DNA from: a bacterium
Lineage (GTDB): Bacteria > Myxococcota_A > Bradymonadia > UBA7976 > UBA1532
Length of the DNA stretch: 64,000 bases
Assembly (NCBI GenBank): GCA_030427205.1
Contig: JAUHXC010000020.1
Span: 124,001-188,000 of the forward strand
Reading direction: 5' to 3'
Shown: positions 40,614-56,167 of the stretch, in pieces
Layout: every line of letters starts with the position of its first letter
Position numbering within the stretch: position 1 is the stretch's first letter
Position numbers and translations under genes: made by a program
The notes under the pieces: generated by a model
Database searches by the model: none
Told to the model about the DNA's origin: nothing
What the model saw: only the letters and a program-made list of their open reading frames with translations

Positions 40614-41774
40614 ATGGCAGCCGATCCGACCCACGAGACGCGCGACCGCCGACGCCCCGCGACCCGGCTGGCCTGGGCGCTGGGCGCGTGCCTGGCCGTG
40701 GCCGCGCCCGCCGCCGCTCAGCCGGGCGAGGCGCCCCCTGCGGCCCCAGAGCAGGCGCCGGGGGCCGATCCGGGCGCCGCATCTCCCGAGGAGGGGCAGA
40801 CGGTGAAACCGCCTACAGCGGGCACGGGCGAGGCCCTGGGGGGCATCCCCGAGGGGGGTTCGAGGGACGCCGACGCCGCCGAGGCCGTCGAGGCCGCCAA
40901 AGGCGACCCGCCAGGGGACGGCATGACCGTCGCCGACGTGCGCAAGCGCCTCTTCGCCGCCGGCCGCAAGGCGAGCTTCGCCCGGACGACGCTGCTCGAG
41001 CGCGCCGCGGTCGACGCCCTGGTGCCGATGCTCGTCGACCGCGCGCGCCGCGGCGAAGATCGGGTGGCCGATCTGCAGGTGATGGCCCGCCTCGGCCGGC
41101 TGGTCGTCGAGCGCTGGGCGGTGCACGGTCAGGTGTATCTGGCCCTGCTCGAGCCCGAGGGCGACGCCCGCGGCGCGGGGGCCTATGTCTTCCGGGTCGG
41201 CGAGCGGGCGGGCCCGTTCGTGCTGCAGGCGCCGCACGCCTACTTCGACCTGTACACCGGGCGCATCGCGGTGGGCATGTTCTTCGGCGCGCGCCGCGGG
41301 CCGCGGGCCGCGGCGCTGTTCGTCAATACGCTGCAGCGCTACGAGCGCGGCGAGAAGACCTGGGGCAGCCGGGCCGACGTCTGCCGGCGGCCGGAGCACC
41401 TCTTCAGCCTGGCCACCGACCGGGCCCTGGCCGCGCTGCCCGGGGCGACGGTGATCCAGCTGCACGGCTTCGACGAGGACGGCGTGCCCGACGGGGTCGA
41501 CATGATCCTCAGCAACGGCCAGCGGGAGACCCCGAGCGCGGCGCTGCAGGCGATGGCCGACCGGGTGCGCAAGGCGTTCGGCGACGGGGTGCGGCTGTTC
41601 CCGAGCCAGGTGGCGGTGCTCGGCGGCACGACCAACGTGCAGGGCCGCATCGCCGGCGCCCGCCGGGCGGGCTTCGTGCACGTCGAGATGGCCAAGGCGC
41701 TGCGCAAGTCGATGGGCAAGGATCCCAAGCTGCGCCACCGGCTGGCCCGGGCGATCATGGGGAGCCGTCGATGA
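40614..41774 (+). CDS. Secreted hydrolase-like protein, paralogue of the lipoprotein at 51196
   Basis: 386 residues. Signal peptide ends near AAAQ (residue 40), then a disordered Pro/Gly linker to about 110. The core has conserved polar motifs: APHAYFD (His near 209), RAAALFVNTLQRY, ADVCRRPEHLF and QLHGFDED (His near 284), matching the downstream lipoprotein motif for motif. Spaced His/Asp suggest a metal-dependent amidohydrolase or peptidase, in line with N-formylglutamate-amidohydrolase or poly-gamma-glutamate hydrolase folds, but I cannot prove the family. In a polyglutamate-type operon a periplasmic depolymerase or release enzyme makes sense. Its stop overlaps the next start by 4 bp. Confidence 0.72.
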   Translation: MAADPTHETRDRRRPATRLAWALGACLAVAAPAAAQPGEAPPAAPEQAPGADPGAASPEEGQTVKPPTAGTGEALGGIPEGGSRDADAAEAVEAAKGDPPGDGMTVADVRKRLFAAGRKASFARTTLLERAAVDALVPMLVDRARRGEDRVADLQVMARLGRLVVERWAVHGQVYLALLEPEGDARGAGAYVFRVGERAGPFVLQAPHAYFDLYTGRIAVGMFFGARRGPRAAALFVNTLQRYERGEKTWGSRADVCRRPEHLFSLATDRALAALPGATVIQLHGFDEDGVPDGVDMILSNGQRETPSAALQAMADRVRKAFGDGVRLFPSQVAVLGGTTNVQGRIAGARRAGFVHVEMAKALRKSMGKDPKLRHRLARAIMGSRR

Positions 41775-44700
41775 TCGCCCGCGCCCTGCCCCTCTGCGGG
41801 CTGCTGGCCGCGTCGCTGGTCGCGCCGGCCGCGGCGGCCCCGGTGCTGCTCGAGCCGCCGCCCGGCGAGCGGGACACCGGCATGGTCTGGGCTCCGATGG
41901 TCATGCGCAGCGTCGCGCCCGAGCGGCTGACGCCGGCGCCGCCGCACGTACCGGCCGGCGCGTCGACGACGGTGCGCAGCGCGCGCATCGGACCGGATCG
42001 GGCGGCGGCCTTCTGGCTCGATCGCCTCGACGTGGTGCGCATCACCCGGGTCGGCGGCCCGGCGGACGCGACCCTGCGCGCGGCGCGGGTGGTCGGCGAG
42101 GGCGCCGCGGCGGCGATCATCGACGAGACCGAGTGGATCGAGCCCCTCGACCGCAAACGCTGGGTGGTGGTGCAGAGCCCGGCGGGCGGCGCGGTCTGGC
42201 GGCTGACCGCCGATCGGCCCATCGAGGTGACCGTCGAGCGGCTCGCCCGGCGGCGGGCGCGGGTCATCTGGGAGACCGCCCGCCGCGACCTGCTCGACAT
42301 GGCCCGCGGCGTCGACCGCCCGCTGCCCGCGGTGGCCGGGGCGACGGGCATGATGCGCTCGCTGGACATCGCCCGCGGGCTGGCCGATCGGATCGGCGCG
42401 CCCGACGACCCCGAAGATCCGGTCGGCGCGGCGCTGCGGGCGTGGACCGCGGCGGTGGCCAGCGAGCTGTGGGCCGGTGAGGCGCCGTTCGACGGCGACG
42501 TCTGGGCGCTGTCCGACCCCCTGAGCCACCGGTCGGCGGTGACCCTGGCCCTGCCCGATACGGCGGCGAGCGCGTTCTCCGAGTGGGTCGAGTTGCCCGA
42601 CGGCCACAGCGAGGCGCTGCGCTTCGACGACGGCGGGGTGCTGCGGCTCGAGGCGCGCGCCCTCGAGCCGGGGGTGGCGGCGCCGGTGGTCCGGCTGGCG
42701 GTCGGCGAGAACGATCAGTTGCGCCTGGAGCCGCGCTCGGTCGCGGCGAACATCGACCTGACCCCCGACGCGGCCTTCCCCGCCCGCGCGCCGCTGGCGA
42801 CCGCCGACGGCCGCCCGGTCGGACCCAAGGCCAGCGGCGTCTGGGCCCTGCCCCGGGCCGAGTTGCCGCTGACGCTGGCGGTGACCGGCGGTCCGGCGCT
42901 GGTGCGTCTGACCCACGGCCGGCTGCGGCCGCTGCTCGACGAGGCCATCGCCGGCCCGGTGAGCGTGGCCGAGCGGCTGGCCTTCGCCCGCCGCGCGCTG
43001 GCCGAGCGGGACGATCCCACCGCCCGCCGGGCCCGGGTGCTCGTCGAGGGGCTGGCCGATCCGACGAGCGCCTGCGCCGCCGAGGTCGACGACGCGGTGC
43101 TGGCCGCCTGGGCCGCGGTGCGTTGCCTGTCGGTGCGCCCCGAGCCGGCGCGTTTCGAATCGCTGCCGGCGCTGCTCGACGGCGCGCAGGCCGCCGACGA
43201 GCGCCTGACGTGGGCCTTGCGGTTCGAAGCGGCCGAGCGCGCGCAGCGGGCGGGGCGACCCGACGCGACGGCGCTGCTGCCCGAGGTGGGGCCCGAGCTG
43301 CCCGAAGACGTGGCCCGCGAGGTCGAGCGGCGCCGACCGCGGCCGCCGGTGCATCCCGATGGCGCAGCGGCCGCGCGGGCCGAAGAGGCCTGGCGCCGGG
43401 CGCCCACCGATCGCGACGCCCGGGCCCGGGTCATCCGCACCTGGAGCCACACCGTGTGGAGCGCGGTGCGCCCGACCGGCGTGCGCCACCCGCCTCGGCG
43501 CTGGCTGACCACCGGGCTCGATCCGCGCCCCGACGACGAAGACCTGAAGCGACTGGTGGCGCTGCAGCCCGGCGGCGTGGCGACAGTCACCCTGCCGCCG
43601 CCGCCGGCCGGCCTGGGTCGCTCCACCCGGCTGCGGCTGGTGGCGGTGCGCCCCGACGGCGCGCCGTTCGAGCTGAGCGTGGGCGAGACCCGCTATCGCG
43701 TCGAGGCCGGGGCGCCGGTCGAAGAGCTCGCGTTCGCCGCGGCGCCGGGGCCGCACCGGGTGACGTTGCACGCGGGCCCCGACGGGCTGGCGCTGTGGCT
43801 GGAGGGTGAGATCGAGACGCCGCCGGAGACCACCGGCCGCGTGGAGTGGGCCTGGCCGGTGAGCGGCCCCGACGGCCCGCTGCGCTTCGAACTGCCGCTG
43901 GCGATGGACCGCCACCGGCTCAAGCTGGCGGTGCGCGGCCTGGGCATCGAGCAGACCCGGCTCGAGGTGCGGGCCGACATCGGGCCGGTGCGCACGGTCG
44001 ATCTGCGCTTCGCCGGGGCCGATCCCGACGCCCGGCCGCTGGACGACGGCCCGGCGCCCTCGCGCCCGGTGGAGGTGGTGATCGAGCTGCCCTCGACCAC
44101 CGGCGCGGTGACCCTGCACAGCGCCGACGGCGCGCGGCTGCTGGTGCGGCCGACCCTGCGCACGCCGGCCCTCGTCGAGCCGGCGGTGCCCGAGGGGGTC
44201 TCGTCTACGGCCGCCGGCCCCTCACCGAACAGCAATACGCCGAACAGTGATACGCCGCTGGCGGTCGTGGGCCGCACGTCGGCGGTGCTGGCCCATCGGC
44301 CCGCCGACTGGCAGGCCCGCATCCGCCGGGCCCACGCGCTGCTCGACCTCGACCTGACCCACGTCGCCCGGATCGACATCGACCGGCTGCGCTTCGACGC
44401 CCCGCCCGAGATGGCCGGGCAGGTGGACGGGCTGCTGGCCCGCTACGGCGCCGCCCGCGACCCGGACGTCTTGCCGATGGCGGTGGCCGCCGGGGCGGCG
44501 GTGATGCCGCTCGACGCGCTGATCGTGCCCGCCGCGACCCCGGCCGACGCGCCGCGGGCGACCCTGGCCCGCGAGGCCCGCGCCCGGCGCGCGCAGCGGG
44601 CCTGGGCCGAGGCGGCGCGGCTGCACCTGCTGCTCTACCGCGAGACGAACGGCGTCGCCGCCGCCCGCGAGGCGCTGATCGACTTGCGCGCCGCCTTGCG

Positions 44701-46713
44701 CGCCGATCCGACGCCGCCGCCGACGGGCTCGCCGGACGCGCCGCCGGCGGAGGCGACCGGGCTGGCCTCGCTGGCGTTCGGCGCGCTCAGCCGCATGGAC
44801 GACGACGGCCGGCTGACCGGCATCAGCGGCATCCGCGGGCCGGCGTCGGCGGGCAGCACCTGGCTGACCATCGAGGCGATGGAGGCCGCCGCCGGCTACG
44901 AGACCCTGCGCCTGCCGGCGCTCTCGCCCTACGAGCCGCTGTCGCTGCAGGTGCGCACCGCGATGCTCGCCGCCCCCTGGCCCGCCGCGGACGGTCATCA
45001 TCTGGTGCCGGGTCAGGGCGCGACGCTGGCGCTGCGGCTGTCGCGGCCGGTCGCGCTGGCCGCCGAGGTGTGGTGCGTGCCCGACGCCGAGGATCGCCCG
45101 TGCCGGCTGCGCATCCGCGACGGCGACGGCGAGCCCGAGATCCGCCGGGTGCCTGCCGGCCAGAAGACCGCGGTGTCGCTCGGCGAGCGCCGCGGGCGGG
45201 TGGCCCTGGACGTGGTGCTGCTGTCGGGCGGCTCGCAGGCGGCCGGCGTGCGCTTCGTGGCCGACCGCACGATCGCCGACGAGACCAGCGTCGGCGGCGG
45301 CGGGCTGCACGTCATCCGCCCCATCCGCAAGCGGCGGGTCTTCCGGGCGTTGAGCGGCCGGCCGATCGAGCTGACGGCGGAGGGTCCGGGCGCGGTGCGT
45401 ATCGAGGGCTGGCGGCCGACGCGCTCGGCGGCGAAGCAGATCGCGGTGCGCATCGTCGGGCCCGATGGCGTCGAGCGGCGGCAGACCGTCGAGCTGGACC
45501 AGGGCCCCGCCTGGGCCCGCGGCGAGGGGCGCCGCCCGCTGCAAGTCGGCCGCACGAGCCGGCGGGTGATCCCGCTGCTCGACGACGGCGCGCATCGGGT
45601 GAGCATCGTGCCCGACGCGGGGGAGGCGCTGATGCGCCTGGCGGTGCGGGTCGACGAGCAGGGCGAGCAGCGCCCGTCGGCGCCGCCGATGACGTGGCGC
45701 CTGGTGCCTTTCGACGGCACCGGGCTGCCTTATCCGCTGGCCCCGCCCGATGCGGCCGACGCCCGGGTGCCCGGCCGCTGGGGCACGCTCTCGGTGCTGG
45801 CGTCGTGGCTGCAGATCATCGACGACGAGCCCACCGGTGAGTCGGAGGACGCCGGCGAGGGCCGGGTGCCGGCGGTGGGTGAGCTGGCGGTGATCGGCCG
45901 GCGGCGCTTCGACGATACGCTGGGCGCGCGGCGGGTCTACGGCAAGCTGGCGCCGGCGCTGCGGGCCGATCTGGACGGCCGGCTGGTCTTCGGCGGGCGC
46001 GGCAGCCTGCGCCTCGACGGCCTCGGCCCGGGGCTGGGCCTCGATCTGGACGGCGAGGGCTGGGCGGGTGAGCCGGGCTTCAGCGTGCGCGGCCGGCTGA
46101 CGCTGTGGCGCGGCTTCCGGCTCGCGCCGGACTGGCGGCTGACCCCGTCGGCCCGGCTGTGGTGGGGCCGCTATGTCGACCAGACGATCGTCGATACGGG
46201 CATCGACCCGGTGCTGGGCACGGACTGGCGCCTGGACCACGCCCGCGGCCTGCGGGTGGGCGGCAGCCTGCGCTGGCAGATGCTGCGGGCGCAGCACCTG
46301 CGGCTGCGGCTCGACGGGTTCACCAATGACGACTTCGCCAGCCTCGACCGCGTCGATCCGGCGCTGAGCTGGACGGCCGTATTCGGTCTGAGCCCCATCT
46401 CGACGCTCAAGGGCTACCTGGGCTACCGCCCGTCGCTGCGCTTCGCCGACGACGACCGCCGCGACACCGGGCTGACCCACCAGATCTCGGTCGGCCTCGA
46501 CGCCGGCTTCTGGGTGAACCGCGAGACCCGGCTGGTGCTCGGCGGTCGATTCCGGCCGACGATCGGGCTCGACGGCGGCTGGGATCCCCGCTTCGTGCTG
46601 TCGATCGGGCTCGACTTCACCTCGCGCAGCCTGATCGACTTCGACCCCATCGAAGAGCCCTACCCCGATCTGGCGGGGCGCCGCTTCTGGCTGCCCCCCC
46701 GGGAGGTGGACCG

Positions 46714-46717
<4 letters not shown>
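41771..46717 (+). CDS. Very large exported protein with C-terminal outer-membrane beta-barrel
   Basis: 1648 residues. Signal peptide cleaved after AAAA (about residue 23). Residues to about 1380 are soluble, with many beta-sandwich-like stretches and helical linkers (ARRAQRAWAEAARLHLLLYRE). The last 260 residues read as a barrel: alternating strands with Gly/aromatic ends (RLVFGGRGSLRLDG, FSVRGRLTLWRGF, HQISVGLDAGFWV, FVLSIGLDFTSRSL) and tight turns. No family known. In this operon it is the natural candidate for the outer-membrane exit or anchor of the polymer, which no Gram-positive pgs operon needs. Joined to both neighbours by 4-bp overlaps. Confidence 0.75.
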
Positions 46718-51168
<4,451 letters not shown>

Positions 51169-51195
51169 GCGCCGGGCGGCAGCCGGGCGGGCGGC

Positions 51196-52293
51196 TCAGC
51201 GGGCGCCGAGCGGGTCGAGGCGGTCGAAGACCCGCTCGATGACCGCGTGACGCAGGTCTTCGGTCGCGCGCACGTGCATCGGCTGCTCGAGGTGCATGAA
51301 GCGGTGGGCGGTGTGATCGGCCGACTCGAGGCAGACATCGTCCGAGTCGTTGAGGTGGCGCCCCTGGGCGTTGGTGGTGCCGCAGTAGCGCTCGCTGTGG
51401 CCCATCTCGCGCACCCCGTTGCAGCTCTCGACCTCGGCCTCGCCCTGCAGCAGCGCGTGCAGATCGAGCGCCGCCGCGCCGATGGGCCCCTCGGCGCCGG
51501 CCCGCAGCTCGGTGCCGTCGGAGACGATGACCCGCTGGTGGCCGACCCCGTGCAGGCTGATGGCGTAGTGCTGGCGGTAGGCCTCGCTGAGCGCGACGTG
51601 CATCGCGTGGAAGACCGACGCCGGGTTGTGGGCCGGGTCGCTCTCCCGATACGAGCCCTCGTCGCCGCAGACCGACGTGCGTCCCGAGCAGGCCACCTCG
51701 TGGTGGCTGGCGCAGCGGTGCACGCCGCTGACGATGAGCGCGCGGGCGCCGTGCTCGACGAAGGCTTCGACGCCCTGCTCGAGGGTGAACCGCTCGAACC
51801 AGGGGTGCGGCGCCTCGACGATGACCCGGCGCGCCTCGCCGGTGCGCCAGGCCATGACCGGCAGGCCGCTGCCCATCGGCGGGCGGAAGAGCACCGCGCC
51901 GAGCGCGATCTCCTGGCAGACGGTGTAGGCCGCGACCCGGGTGCCCGGCGAGTCGGGGTGATCGATGCGCACGTCGGCGAGCCGCTCGACCATGCCCTGC
52001 AGGTCGCCCTCGACGCCCACGGCGAAAGCCTCGGCGAAGGCGGCGCCGATGACGGCCTCGTGGTCGGCCTCGTAGCCGGTCGCCTGGCCCGGCGGCCGGA
52101 TGGCGCCGCGATCGAAGTAGGTCTCGAGGGCCGCGGCGCACGCCGGCAGATCGTTCTCGAGCAGCGGCATCGACGGGGCGTCACCGGCGAGCCCCTGGCT
52201 CTCGCAGGCGATGGAGAAGGTGGCGAGCGCCATCAGCAGGGCGGGCAGAGCAAGGGCGCGGACGAGATGCAGATCGAGCGGGTGCAGGCGCAC
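51196..52293 (-). CDS. Hydrolase-like lipoprotein, paralogue of the protein at 40614
   Basis: 365 residues. Lipoprotein signal with SIA|C near residue 30. Conserved motifs: APHPWFE (His near 163), ARALIVSGVHRC, SDPAHNPASVFHAMHVAL, SLHGVGHQ (His near 248). Extra Cys pairs suggest disulfides in the periplasm. It converges on the pgsB-like gene with a 27-bp gap, so it has its own promoter but stays next to the operon. As a membrane-bound paralogue of the secreted protein, it could trim the polymer at the envelope while the other acts in solution. Enzyme activity is inferred only from the spaced His and Glu. Confidence 0.72.
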   Translation of the reverse strand: MRLHPLDLHLVRALALPALLMALATFSIACESQGLAGDAPSMPLLENDLPACAAALETYFDRGAIRPPGQATGYEADHEAVIGAAFAEAFAVGVEGDLQGMVERLADVRIDHPDSPGTRVAAYTVCQEIALGAVLFRPPMGSGLPVMAWRTGEARRVIVEAPHPWFERFTLEQGVEAFVEHGARALIVSGVHRCASHHEVACSGRTSVCGDEGSYRESDPAHNPASVFHAMHVALSEAYRQHYAISLHGVGHQRVIVSDGTELRAGAEGPIGAAALDLHALLQGEAEVESCNGVREMGHSERYCGTTNAQGRHLNDSDDVCLESADHTAHRFMHLEQPMHVRATEDLRHAVIERVFDRLDPLGAR

Positions 52294-52653
52294 GGTATCC
52301 CCCGTTCGGAGCGAACGTAGAAGCAGAAAACCTGAGAATTTCCAGGGCGATACGAACCGCTTCTGTCCCGATGGGAGGCATCGGGGCGCCCTGTGACGTC
52401 ACGTCACGGAGCGGTTCGGATAGCGATAGATATGGCTACTGCTGGGATACCGGATTCAGATATCGCGGCCATTCCGGCCACGCACCCTCACCATAGGAGC
52501 TTTGAGAGGTTTTGCCAAGGGCCAACCATCACAAATATCACAATGATACATTTTAGCCATGCGTATCGACACGGGCGACGCCAAAACAGTCACCCTTCGG
52601 TTACATAATGGCACAACGGGTCGGGATGAGTGAGCGTGCTGTCACGCGGCGCG
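52294..52653. promoter_or_regulatory. 360-bp AT-richer upstream region of the hydrolase-like lipoprotein
   Basis: G+C falls to about half between roughly 52425 and 52615, far below the flanks. No gene is seen. It must hold the minus-strand promoter of the lipoprotein. GTGACGTCAC (52393-52402) is a perfect palindrome followed directly by another GTCAC half-site, about 100 bp before the start, and looks like an operator. No unambiguous -35/-10 pair. Confidence 0.45.
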
Positions 52654-54564
52654 TCAGGGCGAGACGTCGAGCAGGCGGACCACGAAGCCATCGCTGCGGC
52701 CGGCGCCGACGAGCGGACCGAGCGGACCGATGACGGGCCCGTCCTGACTGTAGAAGCGCCCGCCGATGACCACGCCGCCCGCCGGGTCGACGGCGATGTC
52801 GAGGGCCATCTCGCTGAGCAGCGTGCCGAAACCGAGGGCTGCCTGCAGGTTGAGGTCACGATCGAGACGAGCGGCGAAGCCGTCGACGCCGCCGACCGCT
52901 TGCAGGCCGAAGACCCCGCCGCCGAAGGGCCCCGCCAGGTACACGCCATCCGGCCCGAGGGCCAGCGCGCCATAGCTCGACTCGACGAAGGGGGTCTCGG
53001 TCTGGTCGCCCGCGTCGCCGAAGGCCACGGCGGTCGCCTCGCCCTCGGGGGTGATGCGGGCCACGAAGAAGTCGGCCGAGCCGGCGCTCTCGAGGGGCTG
53101 CTCGCCGCCGTAGTCGAGCGCCTCGCCGAACCAGCCGAAGGCATACAGCGCGTCGCGGACGGGGTCGTAGACCAGGTCGTAGAGCCCGTCGTCGGCCGGG
53201 CCGGCGAAGTGGCGCGTCCAGCGGTGGGCGCCGTCGGGCTCGAGCGCGGTGACGAAGACATCGCCCGCGCCGGCGCTCTCGATCGGCGCGCCGCCCCACG
53301 AGATGATCTGTTCGAAGCGCCCGGCGACGTAGACCGTGCCGTCGGGCCCGGCGGCGATGCCCCGGCCGATGTCTTCGCCGAGGCCGCCCGCTTGTCGCGC
53401 CACCTCGAGCGCGCCGTCGGCGGCGGCGTAGACCGTCACGAACGCGTCGCTCAGCCCGGCGCTCGTGAAGACATCGGGGCCGAAGCGCACCTGGCCCTGG
53501 AACCGCCCGGTCACCAGCACCCGGCCCTCGCCGTCGAACGTCACCCGCTCGCTGCCGTCCCGTTGGACGCCGCCCAGCCGTCGGCTCCAGCGACGGGTCC
53601 CATCCGGTTCGAGCAACAGCAGCGCGATGTCGTCGACGCCGTCGCTGTCGAGCAGCGCGTCGCCGAGGGGCAGGGTGCCGTAGAAGCGCATCAGCATCGC
53701 CACTTCGCCCGCCGGTCCGATGGCGAGCTGTCCGGCGAAGTCGTGGGCGCTGTCGCCGAAGCGCCGGCTCCAGACCGGGTTGCCCTGTCGATCGTAGCGG
53801 GCCAGCCCGACGTCGGCTGTGTCCGGCTCCGAGGTGACCGGCCCGGCGCCGAGGTTGAGGGTGTAGTCGAAGTCGAGCAGCACCAGCACGTCGCCGTTCG
53901 GCGCCACCGCGACGCTGCGCACGGCCTGATTGCCCCCGTTGGCATATGTGCGCAGCCAGACGTCGCTGCACGGCGGGGTCTCGCCGTCGCAGTCTTCGTC
54001 CTCGGCGGTCCGGCAGTCTTCGCCGAGCGGCACCCGGGCCCCGACGCACGGGCCGAAGCCCCGGCCGTCCTCGGCGCAGGTGCGCACCCCGCCGACGCAG
54101 ATGCCGCTGCCCTCGGTGTCCGGCGGGCCGGGGTAGCACGGCTCTTCGGCGCCGGGCTCGCAGACGCAGTCGAAGAAATCGCACGGTTCGAGCGGGTCGA
54201 CCGGGCCGACGTCGCGGAAGGGCGAGCCGAAGTCGAGCCGCTCGGCGTCGGGGATCGCGTCGGGTTCGGGGGTCATGTCGGGTGCGGCGTCGGGCCGGGC
54301 GTCGAGCGCGGCGTCCAGGTCGGCGTCGACGACCGCGTCCAGGTCAGCGTCGGGCGCCGCGTCCGGCTCGGCGTCGAGCGCGGCGTCGGGCGCAGCGTCG
54401 GGCGGGGAGACATCGGTCGGATCCGGCGCCATATCGGGTCCGCGGTCGACCGCGGCCCCGTCGACAACCGGCGTCGGCCCGTCGTCGCAGCCGATCACAC
54501 ACAGCAGCGCCGGCATGAGCGCTGTGAAAAGCACATGCAGCGGCCGACTTCTCGACAGGATCAC
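52654..54564 (-). CDS. Lipoprotein with Asp-Ala linker and beta-propeller (SBBP-like) repeats
   Basis: 636 residues. Signal and lipobox VIG|C, then an Asp/Ala/Pro-rich low-complexity linker of about 80 residues, a Cys-rich MopE-like segment (EDEDCDGETPPC), and about eight propeller-type repeats of G-x-V-x-V-A-G-x-F/Y-x-G ... D-A-F/V-V-x-x-L/Y. The repeats match the SBBP family common in myxobacteria. GTG 54564 fits best because AGGAAGAGG stands just upstream; ATG 54597 is possible and would run past the divergent start at 54590. Likely a surface binding protein. Confidence 0.82.
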   Translation of the reverse strand: MILSRSRPLHVLFTALMPALLCVIGCDDGPTPVVDGAAVDRGPDMAPDPTDVSPPDAAPDAALDAEPDAAPDADLDAVVDADLDAALDARPDAAPDMTPEPDAIPDAERLDFGSPFRDVGPVDPLEPCDFFDCVCEPGAEEPCYPGPPDTEGSGICVGGVRTCAEDGRGFGPCVGARVPLGEDCRTAEDEDCDGETPPCSDVWLRTYANGGNQAVRSVAVAPNGDVLVLLDFDYTLNLGAGPVTSEPDTADVGLARYDRQGNPVWSRRFGDSAHDFAGQLAIGPAGEVAMLMRFYGTLPLGDALLDSDGVDDIALLLLEPDGTRRWSRRLGGVQRDGSERVTFDGEGRVLVTGRFQGQVRFGPDVFTSAGLSDAFVTVYAAADGALEVARQAGGLGEDIGRGIAAGPDGTVYVAGRFEQIISWGGAPIESAGAGDVFVTALEPDGAHRWTRHFAGPADDGLYDLVYDPVRDALYAFGWFGEALDYGGEQPLESAGSADFFVARITPEGEATAVAFGDAGDQTETPFVESSYGALALGPDGVYLAGPFGGGVFGLQAVGGVDGFAARLDRDLNLQAALGFGTLLSEMALDIAVDPAGGVVIGGRFYSQDGPVIGPLGPLVGAGRSDGFVVRLLDVSP

Positions 54565-54589
54565 GGGCCTCTTCCTACACTGCGGTGAA

Positions 54590-56047
54590 ATGAACATAAC
54601 GCACACGATACGCCGGGGTACCGTTGTGGCCCAATTCTATCGAGTCGGGCTGGCGGCGCTGCTCGCTGCCGGCTGCGCACCCGCGATCGACTCTCCGGGT
54701 GATCCGATCGCCGAGCGCGCCGGCTCGGCCCGCTCGGCACCGCCCGCGCTGCCCCGCTTCGAGCGCTGGACGCCGCCCCCCGAGATGCAGCCGCCGACGC
54801 CGATTCAGCGGCTGCGGCCGCCGACCCGCGGCCCGTTGATCCGGCCGACGCCGCCGCCGCCGGCCCGCTTTCCATACGACGCCGAGGGCTGCCACTGGCT
54901 CTTCCGGCAGGAGCACGTGCCCACCTTCCACATCGAGCTGTCGGAGCAGACCCTGCGGCTGCTCGAGTTCGACCGCGAGGTGGGCTACGAGCGCAACGAG
55001 CTCGAGCTCGAAGACAAGCCGTATCACTCGGTGGTCTCGTTCCGCTACGAGGACATCCGCGCGCCGAGCGTGAAGGTGCGCCTGCGGGGCAACCCCAACT
55101 TCTGGGCCGGGCAGAACAAGTTCCAGTTCCAGTTCTCGTTCGACGAGGACAACCGCTTCGGCCACTTCCTGGGGCTGCGCAAGATCTTGTTCGACGCCGC
55201 GCAGTTCAACCGATCGTTCATGCGCGACCGGCTGTCGTATTCGATCGCCCGCGAGGCCGGCCTCGCCGCGCCGTGCGCCAACAACGCGCGCATCGTGCTC
55301 AACGGCGAGTACTACGGGCTCTTCACCCTGGTGGAGAAGATCGACGAGGTCTTCTTGTGGAACCGGCTGCGCCAGCCGAGCGGCGACCTGTGGAAGCGCG
55401 CCGACTGGCGGCTGCGCACCAATCAGGATCTGACCGACGACCGCCGCCTCGCCACGCTGCGCGCCGCCGAGGATCTCGACAGCCTCGGCCGGGTCTTCCA
55501 CGTGCCGCTCGGCGCCCGGGTGCTGGCGTTCGAGGCGCTGCTGCCGGCCCCCGACGGCGCCTGGGCCGGCGGGCTCAACGCCTATTATTACGACGACCCG
55601 CACACCGGCCGCTTCGTGCACCTGCCGTGGGACTACGACGGCGCCTTCACCCAGAGCGACAACAAGTACCTCGACCCGCTGCGCTGGGAGAAGCCGGAGC
55701 GCTCGTTCGGTCGCCCGTTCTACGACCTCATCATCGCCGAGCCCGAGGGGCTGGCGCTGTACGTCGAGCAGCTCGAGGAGCTGCTCGACAACCACTACCG
55801 GCCCGAGGTGCTCATCGAGCGCATCGACCGCTGGCAGGCCCAGATCGAGCAGGCGATGCTCGACGATCCCAACAAGCCGTTCGACGCCGCGCTGCACTAT
55901 GAGCGCACCGACAAGCTGCGGGCCCACGTCTGGCTGCGCGCGCAGTTCCTGCGCGACTGGATCGACTGCCACCGGACCGGCGGCACCTTCATCGCCGAGG
56001 TGGGCTGCGGCCCGTGGGTCGACGCGGCGCCGGCCGATCCGCCCTGA
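54590..56047 (+). CDS. CotH-family protein kinase-like lipoprotein
   Basis: 485 residues. Lipobox AAG|C about 29 residues in, a Pro-rich linker to about 100, then the CotH fold: VKVRLRGNPN, KFQFQFSFDEDN, LRKILFDAAQFNRSFMRDRLSY, LNGEYYGLFTLVEKID, and the late PWDYDGAF that carries the CotH catalytic Asp-x-Asp region. CotH proteins of Bacillus phosphorylate spore-coat proteins; in other bacteria they occur as secreted proteins of unclear role. Its 5' end is only 25 bp from the divergent lipoprotein start. GTG 54626 is a possible later start. It should act at the cell surface. Confidence 0.85.
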   Translation: MNITHTIRRGTVVAQFYRVGLAALLAAGCAPAIDSPGDPIAERAGSARSAPPALPRFERWTPPPEMQPPTPIQRLRPPTRGPLIRPTPPPPARFPYDAEGCHWLFRQEHVPTFHIELSEQTLRLLEFDREVGYERNELELEDKPYHSVVSFRYEDIRAPSVKVRLRGNPNFWAGQNKFQFQFSFDEDNRFGHFLGLRKILFDAAQFNRSFMRDRLSYSIAREAGLAAPCANNARIVLNGEYYGLFTLVEKIDEVFLWNRLRQPSGDLWKRADWRLRTNQDLTDDRRLATLRAAEDLDSLGRVFHVPLGARVLAFEALLPAPDGAWAGGLNAYYYDDPHTGRFVHLPWDYDGAFTQSDNKYLDPLRWEKPERSFGRPFYDLIIAEPEGLALYVEQLEELLDNHYRPEVLIERIDRWQAQIEQAMLDDPNKPFDAALHYERTDKLRAHVWLRAQFLRDWIDCHRTGGTFIAEVGCGPWVDAAPADPP

Positions 56048-56167
56048 ACCGCGCCGAGTCGCCGCGAGCCGCGCCGCGCTGTCCCGGCCGTCCCCAGGGC
56101 CACCATTGACAGCCCCCGCGGCGGCGACCCACACTCCGAGGCGGCACCCCGTCCTTTCGGAGATCGC

